Of a stretch of 64,000 bases of DNA, positions 9,650-19,482 are shown one piece after another. Both the position numbers and the translations under genes were made by a program. Source of the DNA: Vibrio cidicii (GTDB lineage: Bacteria > Pseudomonadota > Gammaproteobacteria > Enterobacterales > Vibrionaceae); assembly GCF_009763805.1 (NCBI RefSeq), contig NZ_CP046803.1:1178001-1242000 (forward strand). Reading direction: 5' to 3'. How positions within the stretch are numbered: the first letter of the stretch is position 1; the number at the start of each line of letters is the position of its first letter. The notes under the pieces are model-generated. The model made no database searches, was not told the DNA's origin, and worked only from the letters and a program-made list of their open reading frames with translations.

Positions 9650-10118
9650 GAGTGACCTCCAGTATCCGTTTTTCAAGACCATTTTTGATGTCGTTGATCA
9701 CCGCTTGATGCTCTGGTGCAAACATTGCGTGAACGATCAAATATTGTCTATCTTCGCTAACATCGAGACTTAAAGTACCGGGAGTGAGCGAAACCATGTT
9801 GGCCAAAAGGGTAATCTCAAGATCGCTGCGGGCATCTAATGGCACGTAGACAATATCAGGATCGCTCAGATGCTTTGGTGTCACGACATCCCATGCGACT
9901 CGTGCGACGGAGACGATCATCTCGTAGATGAAATAGAGAATTAAAGTGGTGATGGCTCTAAAACGGCGAAAGTAAGTGGTTTTTAAGCCAAATGGCTGGC
10001 TGAGGCGCAATGCCCAAAACCCCACCACGAATCCCAATAAGAATTGCAAGCTGGAGTAGTCACCATTGAGCAGCATCCACGCCATGGCAAGAAAGAGGTT
10101 GAGGAAGAGATAAATCAT
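9642..10118 (-). CDS. mrpE: Na+/H+ antiporter subunit MrpE
   Basis: 158 residues. Two N-terminal hydrophobic segments (IYLFLNLFLAMAWMLL and LGFVVGFWAL) and a cytosolic region with the MrpE signature of a conserved LANMVSLTPGTLSLDVS stretch near residue 110. It overlaps mrpD by 4 bp. MrpE is needed for full activity or assembly of the complex in characterised systems but is not itself the ion channel. Confidence 0.9.
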   Translation of the reverse strand: MIYLFLNLFLAMAWMLLNGDYSSLQFLLGFVVGFWALRLSQPFGLKTTYFRRFRAITTLILYFIYEMIVSVARVAWDVVTPKHLSDPDIVYVPLDARSDLEITLLANMVSLTPGTLSLDVSEDRQYLIVHAMFAPEHQAVINDIKNGLEKRILEVTRG

Positions 10119-11611
10119 TTTGAGCCTCCCAAAACAGCATGGATATAAGCGGTTGGCGTTAATAATTGTTCTGCCGCTAAGGTTGCAAATTGGTAAAACG
10201 GCTGCGCAGCCAAACCAATCACTAGGCTAAACAGGGTAAGCACGAGGATCGGCAGTGCATAAAGACCGAGTGTTGAGCGGGCTAACGTCTCCTGCGGTAG
10301 AGCGGCTGGAGCATCTTTCCAAAACACTTCATTCCAAATTTTTGTCATCGAGAAAATCGTTAGCAGGCCAACCAATAGCGCAATTGCGGCAAGCCAATAC
10401 AGCTCAGCAGCCAAACTCGCTTTGATGACTAGAAACTTGCCCCAAAACCCCGACAGAGGAGGGAAGCCCGCCAAAGAGAAGGCGGCGAGCAAGAAGCCAA
10501 AGGTAAGCCAAGGCATGGCGCGATAGACTCCGCCGAGCTGCGTCAATTGTGTAGTGCCGTACTTTCTGCCAATCAGGCCACCAATCAGAAATAGGTTCCC
10601 CTTTACTAAGATATGGTGAATGACATAAAAAATCGCTCCTGTGATGGCCAAAGGGGTGTAAATGGCCAGTCCCATAATCATGTAGCCAATTTGGCTAATG
10701 ATATGAAAAGAAAGAATTTTTTTAATGTCATATTGGCTTGCCGCACCGAGTACGCCAGCGAGCATGGTCAGCGCCGCAATCCCCAGTAGAACCGGTTGCC
10801 AACCACTGCCATCGAGCGGAAACACCAGAGTGAAGACCCGCAGCAAAGCGTAGACACCGACTTTGGTGAGTAAAGCGGCAAACAGGGCAACAATGGCGCT
10901 CGGCAAGGTGTGATAAGACGCCGGTAGCCAAGCAAACAGAGGAAACAGCGCTGCTTTGATAGAAAACGCGAACAATAGCAATCCAGCGAGCATGGTTTTC
11001 ATCTCAGGAGCGAGGGATTGAGCTTTGTCATGTAAATCAGCGAGGTTTAAGGTTCCTGTGGCACCGTAAAGTAGTCCTATCGAAAGTAAAAACACCAAGG
11101 TAGAAATAAGATTGAGCAGCACATATTTGATGGCGCCATCGATTTGCTGCTGGTTTGCATCCAACACCATCAAGCCGAAAGAAGCGATCAGCATGACTTC
11201 AAACCAGACATAAAGGTTGAAAATATCCCCCGTTAAGAAAGCGCCATACACACCAGCCAGTAGAACATGCAACAGCGCGTGGTAGCGCGCGTATGAGGGT
11301 TTGGCGCTTAAATCGGCAATCGCATAAATAACGCTAACCAAACCAATAATGGCCGTCACCATGACCATAGCGACGCTCAATAAATCAGCGACAAAAACGA
11401 TGCCAAAGGGGGCTGGCCATTGCCCAAAGGCAATAGATGCTGGGCCATGGGTGTAAATGGTGATCGTGAGTAGAGCGCCAGTAAAGAGATTGATGACACT
11501 GCAGATCACACTCAAACCGTTAGTCAGCCAACGATTACGCCCCGTTAAAAAGATCGCAACTGCGGTGAGCAGTGAGATCACAACGGGTAAGGTCAACCCA
11601 ATCGCGGTCAT
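10115..11611 (-). CDS. mrpD: Na+/H+ antiporter subunit MrpD
   Basis: 498 residues and about 14 transmembrane helices, homologous to the proton-pumping NuoL/M/N subunits of complex I. The conserved helix with the key glutamate appears as LYVWFEVMLIASFGLMVL, and the lysine-bearing helices as FSIKAALFPLFAWLPASYHTLPSAIVALFAALLTKVGVYALLR (seen as separate motifs FPLFAWLPASYHTLPS and LLTKVGVYALLR). The start ATG overlaps the mrpC stop in ATGA when mrpC is read in its corrected frame. Confidence 0.93.
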   Translation of the reverse strand: MTAIGLTLPVVISLLTAVAIFLTGRNRWLTNGLSVICSVINLFTGALLTITIYTHGPASIAFGQWPAPFGIVFVADLLSVAMVMVTAIIGLVSVIYAIADLSAKPSYARYHALLHVLLAGVYGAFLTGDIFNLYVWFEVMLIASFGLMVLDANQQQIDGAIKYVLLNLISTLVFLLSIGLLYGATGTLNLADLHDKAQSLAPEMKTMLAGLLLFAFSIKAALFPLFAWLPASYHTLPSAIVALFAALLTKVGVYALLRVFTLVFPLDGSGWQPVLLGIAALTMLAGVLGAASQYDIKKILSFHIISQIGYMIMGLAIYTPLAITGAIFYVIHHILVKGNLFLIGGLIGRKYGTTQLTQLGGVYRAMPWLTFGFLLAAFSLAGFPPLSGFWGKFLVIKASLAAELYWLAAIALLVGLLTIFSMTKIWNEVFWKDAPAALPQETLARSTLGLYALPILVLTLFSLVIGLAAQPFYQFATLAAEQLLTPTAYIHAVLGGSK

Positions 11612-11962
11612 TCTTCCTCCTCTGAGCGACGCATCTCATCGACGTCCGCGCTGCGAGTCTCAAAATAAGCTCGGTAAAACAGCATCAAAGCAAAAACCAG
11701 TAAGCCAAAACCGATCACAATGGCGGTTAAAATCAGCGCTTGTGGCAGCGGGTTTCGCCGCACCTTCCGCTGGTAACAAGGCTCCTACCTCAATTAATGG
11801 TGGTGAGGCGGGGGTTAAGCGTCCTGCGGTAAAAATGGCCAAGTTCACCGCACTACTGAGGAGGATCAGGCCAAACAATAAGCGCAGTAAGTGTCGCTCT
11901 AGCATTAAGTAGATACCGGCGGCGACAAAAACACCGACAACAATGCTCCATAATCCTTCCAT
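11608..11962 (-). CDS. mrpC: Na+/H+ antiporter subunit MrpC (NuoK-like), frameshifted
   Basis: NuoK-like subunit with three helices. The frame breaks at GTTTC 11752-11756 on the plus strand (GCGAAACCC on the coding strand). Removing one A restores NPLPQALILTAIVIGFGLL, the conserved third helix, and places the stop in the ATGA overlap with mrpD. Corrected length is 117 residues. Without the correction the chain runs into PAATSADFNRHCDRFW, which resembles nothing and would uncouple mrpD, so I treat the break as an error in the sequence. Confidence 0.88.
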
Positions 11963-14637
11963 TAGTCGAGTTCCTCCTTAACGCGCAGCAACATGCTCAT
12001 GACACCGCCGATGATCGCCAGATAGATGCCAACATCAAAGAGCAGTGGGGTGCCAAGCGGTAAAATTTCTTTCCACCATAATCCAGTTAGGAAAGGTAAA
12101 CCGACCGCGACACTCATGGCTCCTGCCATAAAACTGAGCAGGATGCCAAACAGAGCAATATTGAGTGGCGAGAAGTGGAGACGATCTCTTACGTATTGGG
12201 GCGATTCGGCGAAGAGGAGCAGCGAAAAGCCGATCACCGCGATCAATGCGCCGATAAAGCCACCGCCGGGAGCATTGTGTCCTCGCAGCAGTAGATAGAG
12301 GGAGAACATCAGCATCAAGGCGGTCACAATATGTGCGGTAGTGGCAAAGATTAGAGAATGAATCTTCTGTGGTTGCTCGGTTCGTTTAGGCAAGAGGCTA
12401 ATCGCGACAAGGCTCGCCATGACGACCACAATGACTTCTCCCAAGGTATCAAAGGCACGAAAATCGACCAAAATGACATTGACGATGTTGCGGCCATGGC
12501 CGCCGGGAACACTCTGCTGCGCAAAATAGTCAGACAAAGTGGTATCGATAGGATGCGCCGTGATATTGAGCAGGATTAAGGTTACGGATGCGCCAATCAC
12601 ACTGGCTATCACCGCATTCAATGTGCGACGCGCTACAGAATGGCGAGCGACCGTCGACAAGTAGGGCATATGGCGCATCAAAAGCACCACAAACACCACC
12701 ATCAGCGTTTCGACCAGCAAGAGGGTTTTGGCAACATCAGGAGCGCTGTAAATCATAAAGACCAGCGTCGTCATAAATCCAGCCATGCCGAGCGCTAATA
12801 CCGACAGCAAACGAGACGTGCTCAGCACACACAACAGCGCAGAAGCGATGAGTGCGAGCGCAATTGCGACTTCATAAAAATGAACATCAAACAGCGAGGC
12901 GCTGAAAGTGGCTGGTAAAGGTAGCGGCTGATAGAGCAGTATTAAGGCTAAAACGGCAAAAAATAGCAGCATATAACCGCTTGAGCGTTTTTGTTGTAGC
13001 ATTTGCGTTTGCCAGCTTGCCAATGTCGCTAAATAAGCCAGCACGGCATCAAACATTTGCTCAGCTTTGGGTAGCGGCTTCACTAGGCGTGTGAGCCATG
13101 TAACTAGGGTTGCGTAGTTCAGATACAGCACGCCCCCTAACACAAGCGTGATACCACTCAAAGCCAGCGGGATATTGAAGCCTTGCCATAATTTTGCGGC
13201 TTGTGGAACGCTGTTTGGATCCATCGCCATGACTGCTGGTATGACTAAATGCTGGTTAATCCAATCCAGGGCAAAAACAGGCAGTAGGAAACTGGCGATG
13301 GCCAATCCCATCGCAGGTAGCCAAAGGGATTTTTTCTGTTCGATCGCTTTGGGTGGGTGGCTTTCATTCTCCTTGGTCGCTTGGCCAAAAAAGGGTTTGT
13401 AAAGTAGTGCGATGGCTAACGCCACCATCAGCGCATTAATCAGTAATAAGACCAACGAAATCCACGCAATGCCAGATTCCACACTGGATTTGTACATGTA
13501 CTCCTTGCTCAAAAATCCGAGCATAGGCGCAACACCGGATTTGGATAAAGCGGCAATAACCGCAGCAATAAGGCTCAGCAGCAAGACGGATTTTAAGTTG
13601 CCGAGCTTTTCTCGCTCTCGAGTGCCCGTCGCTTTATCAATATTGCCGACCACCATAAAGAGTGCGGCTTTGTAAAATGAGTGGGCGAAAATAAACAACA
13701 CAGCAGCGGTCAGCGCGACCTCGGTACCTAATCCCAGCAGCAGGGTTAATTTGCCTAATGCAACATTGGTGCTGTAGGCCAACATCAGTTTTAGATCGGT
13801 TTGCTTGAACGCCAGTAGCGCGCACCAAAGTGCCGTTACCGCGCCCACAATGGTTAAGCAGTAGAACCAAAAATCACTACTGGCATAAATCGGTGATAAG
13901 CGGGCCAAAAGATAGATTCCCGCCTTAACCATGGTCGCTGAATGCAAGTAAGCGCTCACCGGTGTCGGTGCGGCCATGGCATTGGGTAACCAGAAATGGA
14001 ATGGAAATTGCGCAGATTTAGTGAATGCACCGAGTAAAACTAAAATCAGCGAAGGCATAAACCACGGATGTTGCGCGATGTGATCCGCGTGCTCAATGAT
14101 GACGCTGATTTGATAACTATTGGCCATCAAGCCAAGTAAAATCAGTCCGGCTAACAGCGCGAGTCCTCCGGCCCCCGTGACTAAAAGTGACTGTAGGGCA
14201 TTTTTGCGTGAAACCGGTTTGTCATGATTAAAACCAATCAACAGATAGGAAGTGATGGTGGTCAGTTCCCAGAAGATGAACAGCAGTAAAATATTGTCGC
14301 TTACCACCACGCCAAGCATGGCGAGCATGAAGAGAGTGAGGTAGAGATGAAATGAGAAGCGCGCTGCTTTCTCTTTCATATAAGCGAGGGCATAGATTTG
14401 AATCAAGGCACCGATGCCTGTGATCAGCGAGGCAAAAAGAAAAGAGAGCCCGTCAAGTCGGAAACTGAGATTCAGATCCAGCCCAGGAACCCAAGTGACT
14501 TGCCAAGCGTTACCGCCGGTTTGATGCCAATAAAACACCCACCCAAATAGAAGGATGGGTAAAACGGCGAAAGGAAGTAATCTCGCCGACACTGTATTTG
14601 GGGGGAGGGATGTATGCTTATCGAGTCCTGTCTTCAA
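11962..14637 (-). CDS. mrpA: Na+/H+ antiporter subunit A with fused MrpB domain
   Basis: 891 residues. The N-terminal two thirds is NuoL-like (LLFIFWELTTITSYLLIGF and KSAQFPFHFWLPNAMAAPTPVSAYLHS motifs, the latter here in two parts: FPFHFWLPNAM and TPVSAYLHSATMVKAG). The C-terminal about 130 residues are an MrpB domain (LRGHNAPGGGFIGALIAVIG), a fusion common in proteobacterial Mrp operons. The first gene of mrpACDEFG; it overlaps mrpC by 1 bp. The start is TTG at 14637 with AGAGG upstream; no better ATG exists before the first helix. Mrp complexes export Na+ in exchange for H+ and support salt and alkali tolerance. Confidence 0.92.
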   Translation of the reverse strand: MKTGLDKHTSLPPNTVSARLLPFAVLPILLFGWVFYWHQTGGNAWQVTWVPGLDLNLSFRLDGLSFLFASLITGIGALIQIYALAYMKEKAARFSFHLYLTLFMLAMLGVVVSDNILLLFIFWELTTITSYLLIGFNHDKPVSRKNALQSLLVTGAGGLALLAGLILLGLMANSYQISVIIEHADHIAQHPWFMPSLILVLLGAFTKSAQFPFHFWLPNAMAAPTPVSAYLHSATMVKAGIYLLARLSPIYASSDFWFYCLTIVGAVTALWCALLAFKQTDLKLMLAYSTNVALGKLTLLLGLGTEVALTAAVLFIFAHSFYKAALFMVVGNIDKATGTREREKLGNLKSVLLLSLIAAVIAALSKSGVAPMLGFLSKEYMYKSSVESGIAWISLVLLLINALMVALAIALLYKPFFGQATKENESHPPKAIEQKKSLWLPAMGLAIASFLLPVFALDWINQHLVIPAVMAMDPNSVPQAAKLWQGFNIPLALSGITLVLGGVLYLNYATLVTWLTRLVKPLPKAEQMFDAVLAYLATLASWQTQMLQQKRSSGYMLLFFAVLALILLYQPLPLPATFSASLFDVHFYEVAIALALIASALLCVLSTSRLLSVLALGMAGFMTTLVFMIYSAPDVAKTLLLVETLMVVFVVLLMRHMPYLSTVARHSVARRTLNAVIASVIGASVTLILLNITAHPIDTTLSDYFAQQSVPGGHGRNIVNVILVDFRAFDTLGEVIVVVMASLVAISLLPKRTEQPQKIHSLIFATTAHIVTALMLMFSLYLLLRGHNAPGGGFIGALIAVIGFSLLLFAESPQYVRDRLHFSPLNIALFGILLSFMAGAMSVAVGLPFLTGLWWKEILPLGTPLLFDVGIYLAIIGGVMSMLLRVKEELD

Positions 14638-14783
14638 GATGGCAGCCTCTTCGATGTCATATTAACGCCGCTCAGTGCGTCCTTGTTGCGACGTCCTGAG
14701 CGGGTACAGGTATCTACTACTTTGAAAAGTATAGGCTAATTGTTAATAGCGTCGAGTTCGTTGGTGGAAGCGTGACGCATGAT

Positions 14784-14981
14784 CTACTTTGATTGTGAGT
14801 CAAAGGGTGTAGGTCGCTCATCAAAATGGCTGCGTTCTGAGTCAAAAGGCAGGCTGACGAGCGGTTGCTCATTAGTGAGCATGGCGTCGTAAACACAATC
14901 ACCGATCGCATTTCTTGGGCAGATATAGAGGTTGGCACGCTCCAACATTTCACAGTGGCAGTGTGGGCAGAACTTTTTCAT
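14784..14981 (-). CDS. Small Cys-rich (zinc-ribbon-like) protein
   Basis: 65 residues from an ATG at 14981 preceded by AAGGAGG at ideal spacing. The start MKKFCPHCHCEMLERANLYICPR shows four cysteines arranged as CPHC-HC and IC, a likely one-knuckle zinc site; a further cysteine follows at GDCVYD. The rest is polar. No family is recognised. It lies between mrpA and the Usp gene, same strand, each separated by about 75-150 bp. Confidence 0.55.
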   Translation of the reverse strand: MKKFCPHCHCEMLERANLYICPRNAIGDCVYDAMLTNEQPLVSLPFDSERSHFDERPTPFDSQSK

Positions 14982-15055
14982 CACATCCTCCTTAGACTAA
15001 GGATCACAACGGTCTAGCCAACAGATGAAGGTCGGTTGACCAAACGTGGTATTAG

Positions 15056-15997
15056 TTACTCGGCTTTGATCGGTGAGACGAATCCCTCTGGCTTAAGAGC
15101 GACTAAAGAGCACTCAATCGACTGAACGATATTTTCTGCCGTATTGCCAATCACAAAGCCTGCAATACCGGTTCTAGCGAGAGTCCCCATCACTAGGATG
15201 TCGATATTCTCTGTCGTGACCCATTTAGGGATTAGCTCATCAGGTTTACCGTGTAGATGGTGTATCACCAACTCGCCTGTAATGCCTGATTCATCAATCA
15301 GTTGACGTAAGGCTTGTTCATGCCTGATTTTAGCTTGCGCGATTTCTTGTTCTATCTGCTGTTGATCCACTTGGATCCAGACATGATCATGCAGATAGTT
15401 TTCTAAATAGTATTCCCAGCAGGACACAATATGCAGGCGACTGTCACACGTATTGGCAATTGAGCGTGATAATTCGAGTAAACGCAATGCAAGCGCCTTT
15501 TGCTGCTCGGTCGTGGTGGCAGGGTCGATAGCAACCGCAACACGCCGATTGGCTTTTGGCTTGGCTAACGGGCGATGCAACCAAACCGGGCAAGGACATT
15601 TTCTCAGCAGTGTCATATCCAAAGCTTTAAAACCTTGCTGACTATGAGTCATAGGTTCCGCTTCTTTGATCAGCAGATCGATATGATGATTGAGTGCCGA
15701 CTTAATAATAGCGACCGCGGGTTGCTCGCTGTGCTCAACCATTAAAGGAAAAGGGACCTCATCTTTCTCGATGTGGTGCTGTGAGCGACATGTGTCTATC
15801 GCTTCCATCAAGCTATTTAAAAAGGACTGCTCATAGGGTTCTTGATAGCGTTGTAAATCGGCAGGAAATGCTGGAAATGCAATTAAACCAGCAAGTTGAC
15901 CACGGTTGTTGTCAGCAAGTTGAATCGCTTGCTCTAAGGCGTCACTGTCTCCTGGTAAGCCTTGAGTTGCAAATAAGATATTCTTAAATTTTTTCAT
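15056..15997 (-). CDS. Universal stress protein with two tandem Usp domains
   Basis: 313 residues, the size of UspE-type proteins. Domain 1 starts KNILFATQGLPGDSDALEQA; domain 2 starts RRVAVAIDPATTTEQQKAL. The second domain ends with an ATP-binding-type loop, GTLARTGIAGFVIGNTAENI, while the first lacks a clear one. Members are cytosolic stress or hypoxia-responsive proteins. The position next to an Na+/H+ antiporter is suggestive of a stress neighbourhood only. Start supported by GGAG shortly upstream (CCAAGGAGCTGGCTATG). Confidence 0.85.
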   Translation of the reverse strand: MKKFKNILFATQGLPGDSDALEQAIQLADNNRGQLAGLIAFPAFPADLQRYQEPYEQSFLNSLMEAIDTCRSQHHIEKDEVPFPLMVEHSEQPAVAIIKSALNHHIDLLIKEAEPMTHSQQGFKALDMTLLRKCPCPVWLHRPLAKPKANRRVAVAIDPATTTEQQKALALRLLELSRSIANTCDSRLHIVSCWEYYLENYLHDHVWIQVDQQQIEQEIAQAKIRHEQALRQLIDESGITGELVIHHLHGKPDELIPKWVTTENIDILVMGTLARTGIAGFVIGNTAENIVQSIECSLVALKPEGFVSPIKAE

Positions 15998-16198
15998 AGC
16001 CAGCTCCTTGGTTGATTAAATATTAGCCATCACAGGAGATTATGTACTAGCGAGTAATTGTAAGGGTTTGTGTAACAATGAGACCAATTCTCATTAAACT
16101 ACCAAGCTATCTTTTGTCTTTTGAAAGATTTACAACTGGGTAAGAAAACACTATCTTACGCCGCGTTATTTTTATTCAATCGATGATTTAAGGAACTC

Positions 16199-16705
16199 AT
16201 GGCTGTTTTAGATATTCTGACCGCACCCGATCCGCGACTTCGCGTGGAGTCCAAACCTGTAACCGATATTGCTGCTGTGCAAACACTGATCGACGATCTA
16301 TTGGATACCCTCTACGCAACCGACAATGGCGTTGGTTTGGCAGCACCTCAAGTGGGCCGAGAAGAGGCGATTGTGGTGATCGATTTATCGGAAAAGCGTG
16401 ATGAGCCTTTGGTTCTGATTAACCCGGTTGTTGTCAGTGGTGATAACAAAGCCATGGGACAGGAAGGGTGTTTGTCGGTGCCAGAATACTACGCCGACGT
16501 TGAGCGCTACACCTCTGTGGTGGTCGAAGCGTTGGACCGTGATGGCAAACCGCTTAGAATCGAAAGCAGTGATTTTCTTGCCATTGTGATGCAGCACGAA
16601 ATTGATCACTTGTCCGGCAATCTGTTTATCGATTATTTGTCACCACTCAAACAGCAAATGGCGATGAAGAAAGTGAAGAAGTTTGTTAAAAATCGCGCGC
16701 GTTAA
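16199..16705 (+). CDS. def: Peptide deformylase (stand-alone paralogue)
   Basis: 168 residues with all three deformylase motifs: GVGLAAPQVG (about 45), EGCLSVP (about 90) and MQHEIDHLSG (about 130), giving the Cys and two His metal ligands and the catalytic Glu. The enzyme removes formyl groups from nascent chains. It is not beside fmt, so this is probably the second copy that vibrios carry. Followed directly by a terminator, so monocistronic. AAGGAA precedes the start. Confidence 0.93.
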   Translation: MAVLDILTAPDPRLRVESKPVTDIAAVQTLIDDLLDTLYATDNGVGLAAPQVGREEAIVVIDLSEKRDEPLVLINPVVVSGDNKAMGQEGCLSVPEYYADVERYTSVVVEALDRDGKPLRIESSDFLAIVMQHEIDHLSGNLFIDYLSPLKQQMAMKKVKKFVKNRAR

Positions 16706-16735
16706 CCGCCATCTGCTGGACTAAAGCGAAAACAA

Positions 16736-16764
16736 GGCCACTGCTAGAGAGTGGCCTTTTCTTT
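16736..16764 (+). terminator. Terminator after def
   Basis: GGCCACT/AGTGGCC stem followed by TTTTCTTT. Confidence 0.8.
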
Positions 16765-16846
16765 ACCCAAATTTACCAAGACAAAACGCTGCTTTACATT
16801 AGGTTGGTTACTCTAAAATAACCTTAATAGAAAAGTGGAATTGGTT

Positions 16847-18179
16847 ATGGATAGGGTTAAATATGGCGTTTTAAGCGTGGTCGCGCTTGTCACACTGCTG
16901 TGGATTCAAGTGGAGCCATCATTACTCACCTCGGATAATTTCTTCCAATGGCGATCGGGATTAATACAGTATTCTGGCATTCTGTCTCTCATCCTGATGT
17001 CGACCGCGATGGTGCTCGCGCTGCGTTTGCCGATAATCGAGACTTGGACGCAAGGGTTGGATAAAGGATACCGCATTCACAAATGGCTCGGCATTGCCGC
17101 TGTGCTGCTTGGAGCGTTCCACTGGTTGGCATATCATTTACCTAAATGGTTGATTTCACTAGAGGTGATGTCGAAACCTGTCCGGTTTAATGGCTCTGGT
17201 CCGAATGCGAACTTGACGGGCTGGGCGCAGTGGCTGAAATCACTTAAACCACTGGCATTGGAAAGTGGCGAATGGGGGTTTTATCTATTACTCGCTCTAC
17301 TTGTGCTCTCGCTTTGGTCTGTTGTTAAGTATAAACCCTTTCGCCTCACTCACCGCTTAATGGCTATCGTTTACTTGCTATTGGCTTTTCATTCGTTTGC
17401 GCTGCTAAAACGTGCCTATTGGGGGGAGCCTATCTACTGGCTGACCACCAGTTTTCTTGTGCTTGGCTCTTTAGCCGCTTTGTACAGCCTTGCGGGATTG
17501 GTCGGACGCCGAGCGCGTTACTCTGCGTCAGTAAAAGCGTTACGCTACTGTGCGTTAAGTCAGACACTGGATCTCACATTGGAAGCCGAGGCTAAGTGGC
17601 CAAGCCACCAAGCCGGGCAATTTGCTTATCTCTGTTTTGCCGGGGAAGAGCCGCATCCTTTCACTATTGCCAGCGCACCGAAACTCTTCTCAGCTTAGGT
17701 TTTTGATCAAAGAGCTGGGGGACTTTACTACCGGGTTACATCAACGCTTAAGTCAGGGGGATGTTTTGCAAATAGAAGGGCCGTACGGCAAGTTTTCGTT
17801 TACCGCTGAGCGGCCTCAAATCTGGATTGGAGCGGGCGTCGGTATCGCGCCGTTTATGGCAGGCCTAGAGTGGTTCGCCAGCCAACAAAGCCATCCGCAG
17901 ACACATCTGTTTTTCTGTTGTCAGCAGGCAGAGCCACGGTTATGTGAGGAGCTTAAGCAAAAAGCGCAACAAGCCGGAGTGTCATTAACGGTCATGGACT
18001 CAAGCAAGGATCTACTACTCTCGGCGCAAAGTATTGCCCAGCAATGTGGGGATTTGCGTCAGTTCGAGTTCTATTTCTGTGGACCTGCGCCGTTTTCAAA
18101 CGCATTGAAAAAAGCGCTCAAACCATATCGAGTGAAGGTTGATAAGGCTTTCCACGCGGAAAAATTTGTGATGCGTTAG
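16847..18179 (+). CDS. Ferric reductase-like transmembrane flavoprotein, frameshifted
   Basis: About 443 residues when corrected. N-terminal half: six or so transmembrane helices with paired histidines suited to heme binding (IHKWLGIAAVLLGAFHWLAYHL region split as IHKWLGIAAV and FHWLAYH; THRLMAIVYLLLAFHSFALL). C-terminal half: FAD-binding (HPFTIASAP) and NAD-binding (IWIGAGVGIAPFMAGL, FYFCGPAPF) domains of the FNR fold. The break lies between them at GAAAC 17680-17684; deleting an A reads APNSSQLRFLIKELGDFT. The ATG at 16847 is preferred to GTG 16835. Likely moves electrons from NAD(P)H across the inner membrane; the acceptor is unknown. Confidence 0.85.
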
Positions 18180-18185
18180 AAATCA

Positions 18186-18217
18186 GTCAGCCCGTAAATC
18201 AGCGGGCTGACGGTTTT
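18186..18217 (+). terminator. Terminator after the flavoprotein gene
   Basis: GTCAGCCCG/CGGGCTGAC stem followed by GGTTTT, six bases after the stop. Confidence 0.7.
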
Positions 18218-18222
18218 AGCGA

Positions 18223-18813
18223 TTAAAAGCGATATTGGTAGTTAATAAACCAGGTATCTTTGCCTTGAGGATAGATACTGATATCACCCTGCAGGCGAGG
18301 AAAGAGGAGATGGGTCGTTGCCATCGACAAGAAGATGAGATTTACCCCAATCATATTATCGCGAAAAATCTCACCTTCACTTTTTTCATCTTCATCAATA
18401 TTGATATTGTACAAGCCTAAGGCGCCTAGAGTTAATGCGCCGATGGCGCCAACTTTTCTATTTTCCATATCGAGTAGAAATAAGCCCGAGAGGCCTAAAA
18501 AGGTTCCAGCGGTGGCCGGATCTTTAGAGGCCCAATAAGAATAAGCCGCCGCCACCGACTCAATGAGTAGCATCGGGACGACCTCGTTAGATACAAAATT
18601 CCAATTTTGCTGAGTGGTACTATTGATTATATAAGGCTTTGTTCCTACTAAATCTGGAGTCAAAGCCAATGGCTGTTCGGCATATTGGGAAAGCGAGATT
18701 TGCAGAGAGTCAGAGAGAAACGGCTCAAAATTGATGTCTGAGTTGGTGAGGGCTATTTCACCCAATGCGTGGCAATTAACCGAGAATAAGAGAAGAAGCA
18801 ACAGTTTTTTCAT
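18223..18813 (-). CDS. Exported protein of unknown function
   Basis: 196 residues. A signal peptide (MKKLLLLLLFSVNCHA) is followed by a short polar region, then three or so hydrophobic segments (VVPMLLIESVAAAYSYW, GAIGALTLGALGLYNI, IGVNLIFLSMATTHLLF). The chain ends INYQYRF, an aromatic C-terminus like that of outer-membrane proteins. No family is recognised. It is followed on the same strand side by the terminator shared with the flavoprotein gene and preceded by an outer-membrane barrel gene in the same orientation. Confidence 0.65.
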   Translation of the reverse strand: MKKLLLLLLFSVNCHALGEIALTNSDINFEPFLSDSLQISLSQYAEQPLALTPDLVGTKPYIINSTTQQNWNFVSNEVVPMLLIESVAAAYSYWASKDPATAGTFLGLSGLFLLDMENRKVGAIGALTLGALGLYNINIDEDEKSEGEIFRDNMIGVNLIFLSMATTHLLFPRLQGDISIYPQGKDTWFINYQYRF

Positions 18814-18843
18814 TGTCTATCCCTAACATTGAAATTTTTCACA

Positions 18844-18873
18844 GGGAGCGTTGACTCAATGAACAACGCTCCC
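18844..18873 (-). terminator. Hairpin between two exported-protein genes
   Basis: GGGAGCGTTG pairs perfectly with CAACGCTCCC over a 10-nt loop. It lies after the barrel gene stop on the minus strand; the following T-tract is weak. Confidence 0.5.
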
Positions 18874-18896
18874 CCTTTTGCTTAGAGGATATCTAT

Positions 18897-19482
18897 TTAG
18901 AATAAATAGCTCAGATGGAAGTCAAAGCCACTACCATCAAATTTCTCTCCAGTCGAAGAGACTTTGTAATCAATGTTGGTGTATTTTGCGCCAACGGCAA
19001 AACGACCGATCGCTAGAGGAGCAAAAGCGTATTCGTACTGCACGGTAAAGCCTGCTGCGTCATCAAACTCGACTTCGCCATCGCAAACATTGGTTACTTT
19101 ACACTCTAGTGTGACCGCCGTGTGGTAGGCGATACCTGCGCCAATTTTATGCTCGTTGAATGCTTTAAACGCGATGAACTCAAGCGGAAACGCGATCGAA
19201 AGTCACATCACCATTTGAGGCAGTGAGGCTATCAAACTTATAGCCGATGGTGCCACGTAATAGAAAATCTTGCGGAAGCGCTACATCGACACCACCGAAG
19301 AAAGAGACGCCTTGGTTCCCTTTGATTTTGTCGCTTTCGCCATTATCGTAAATGCCTTTAAACAGGTCATCACCGCCGAAACCATAACCAACTCCTAGTA
19401 CGCCGGAAAGTCCGTTTGCATTCACTGAAGAAGACGCGATTAAGCCCAAGAGAAAAACTTTAGATAAAGCCAACTTTTTCAC
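18897..19482 (-). CDS. Outer-membrane beta-barrel protein, frameshifted
   Basis: 194 residues when corrected. GTG start at 19482 with AAGGA upstream, signal peptide to SSSVNA, then alternating hydrophobic strands and a C-terminal FHLSYLF that fits recognition by the Bam complex. The frame breaks at GAAAC 19187-19191; with one base removed FDRVPLEFIAFKAFNEHKIG follows on, and a cysteine pair (LECKVTNVCD) appears in a loop. Small eight-stranded barrels of this kind are common in vibrios; no specific function can be given. Confidence 0.75.
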
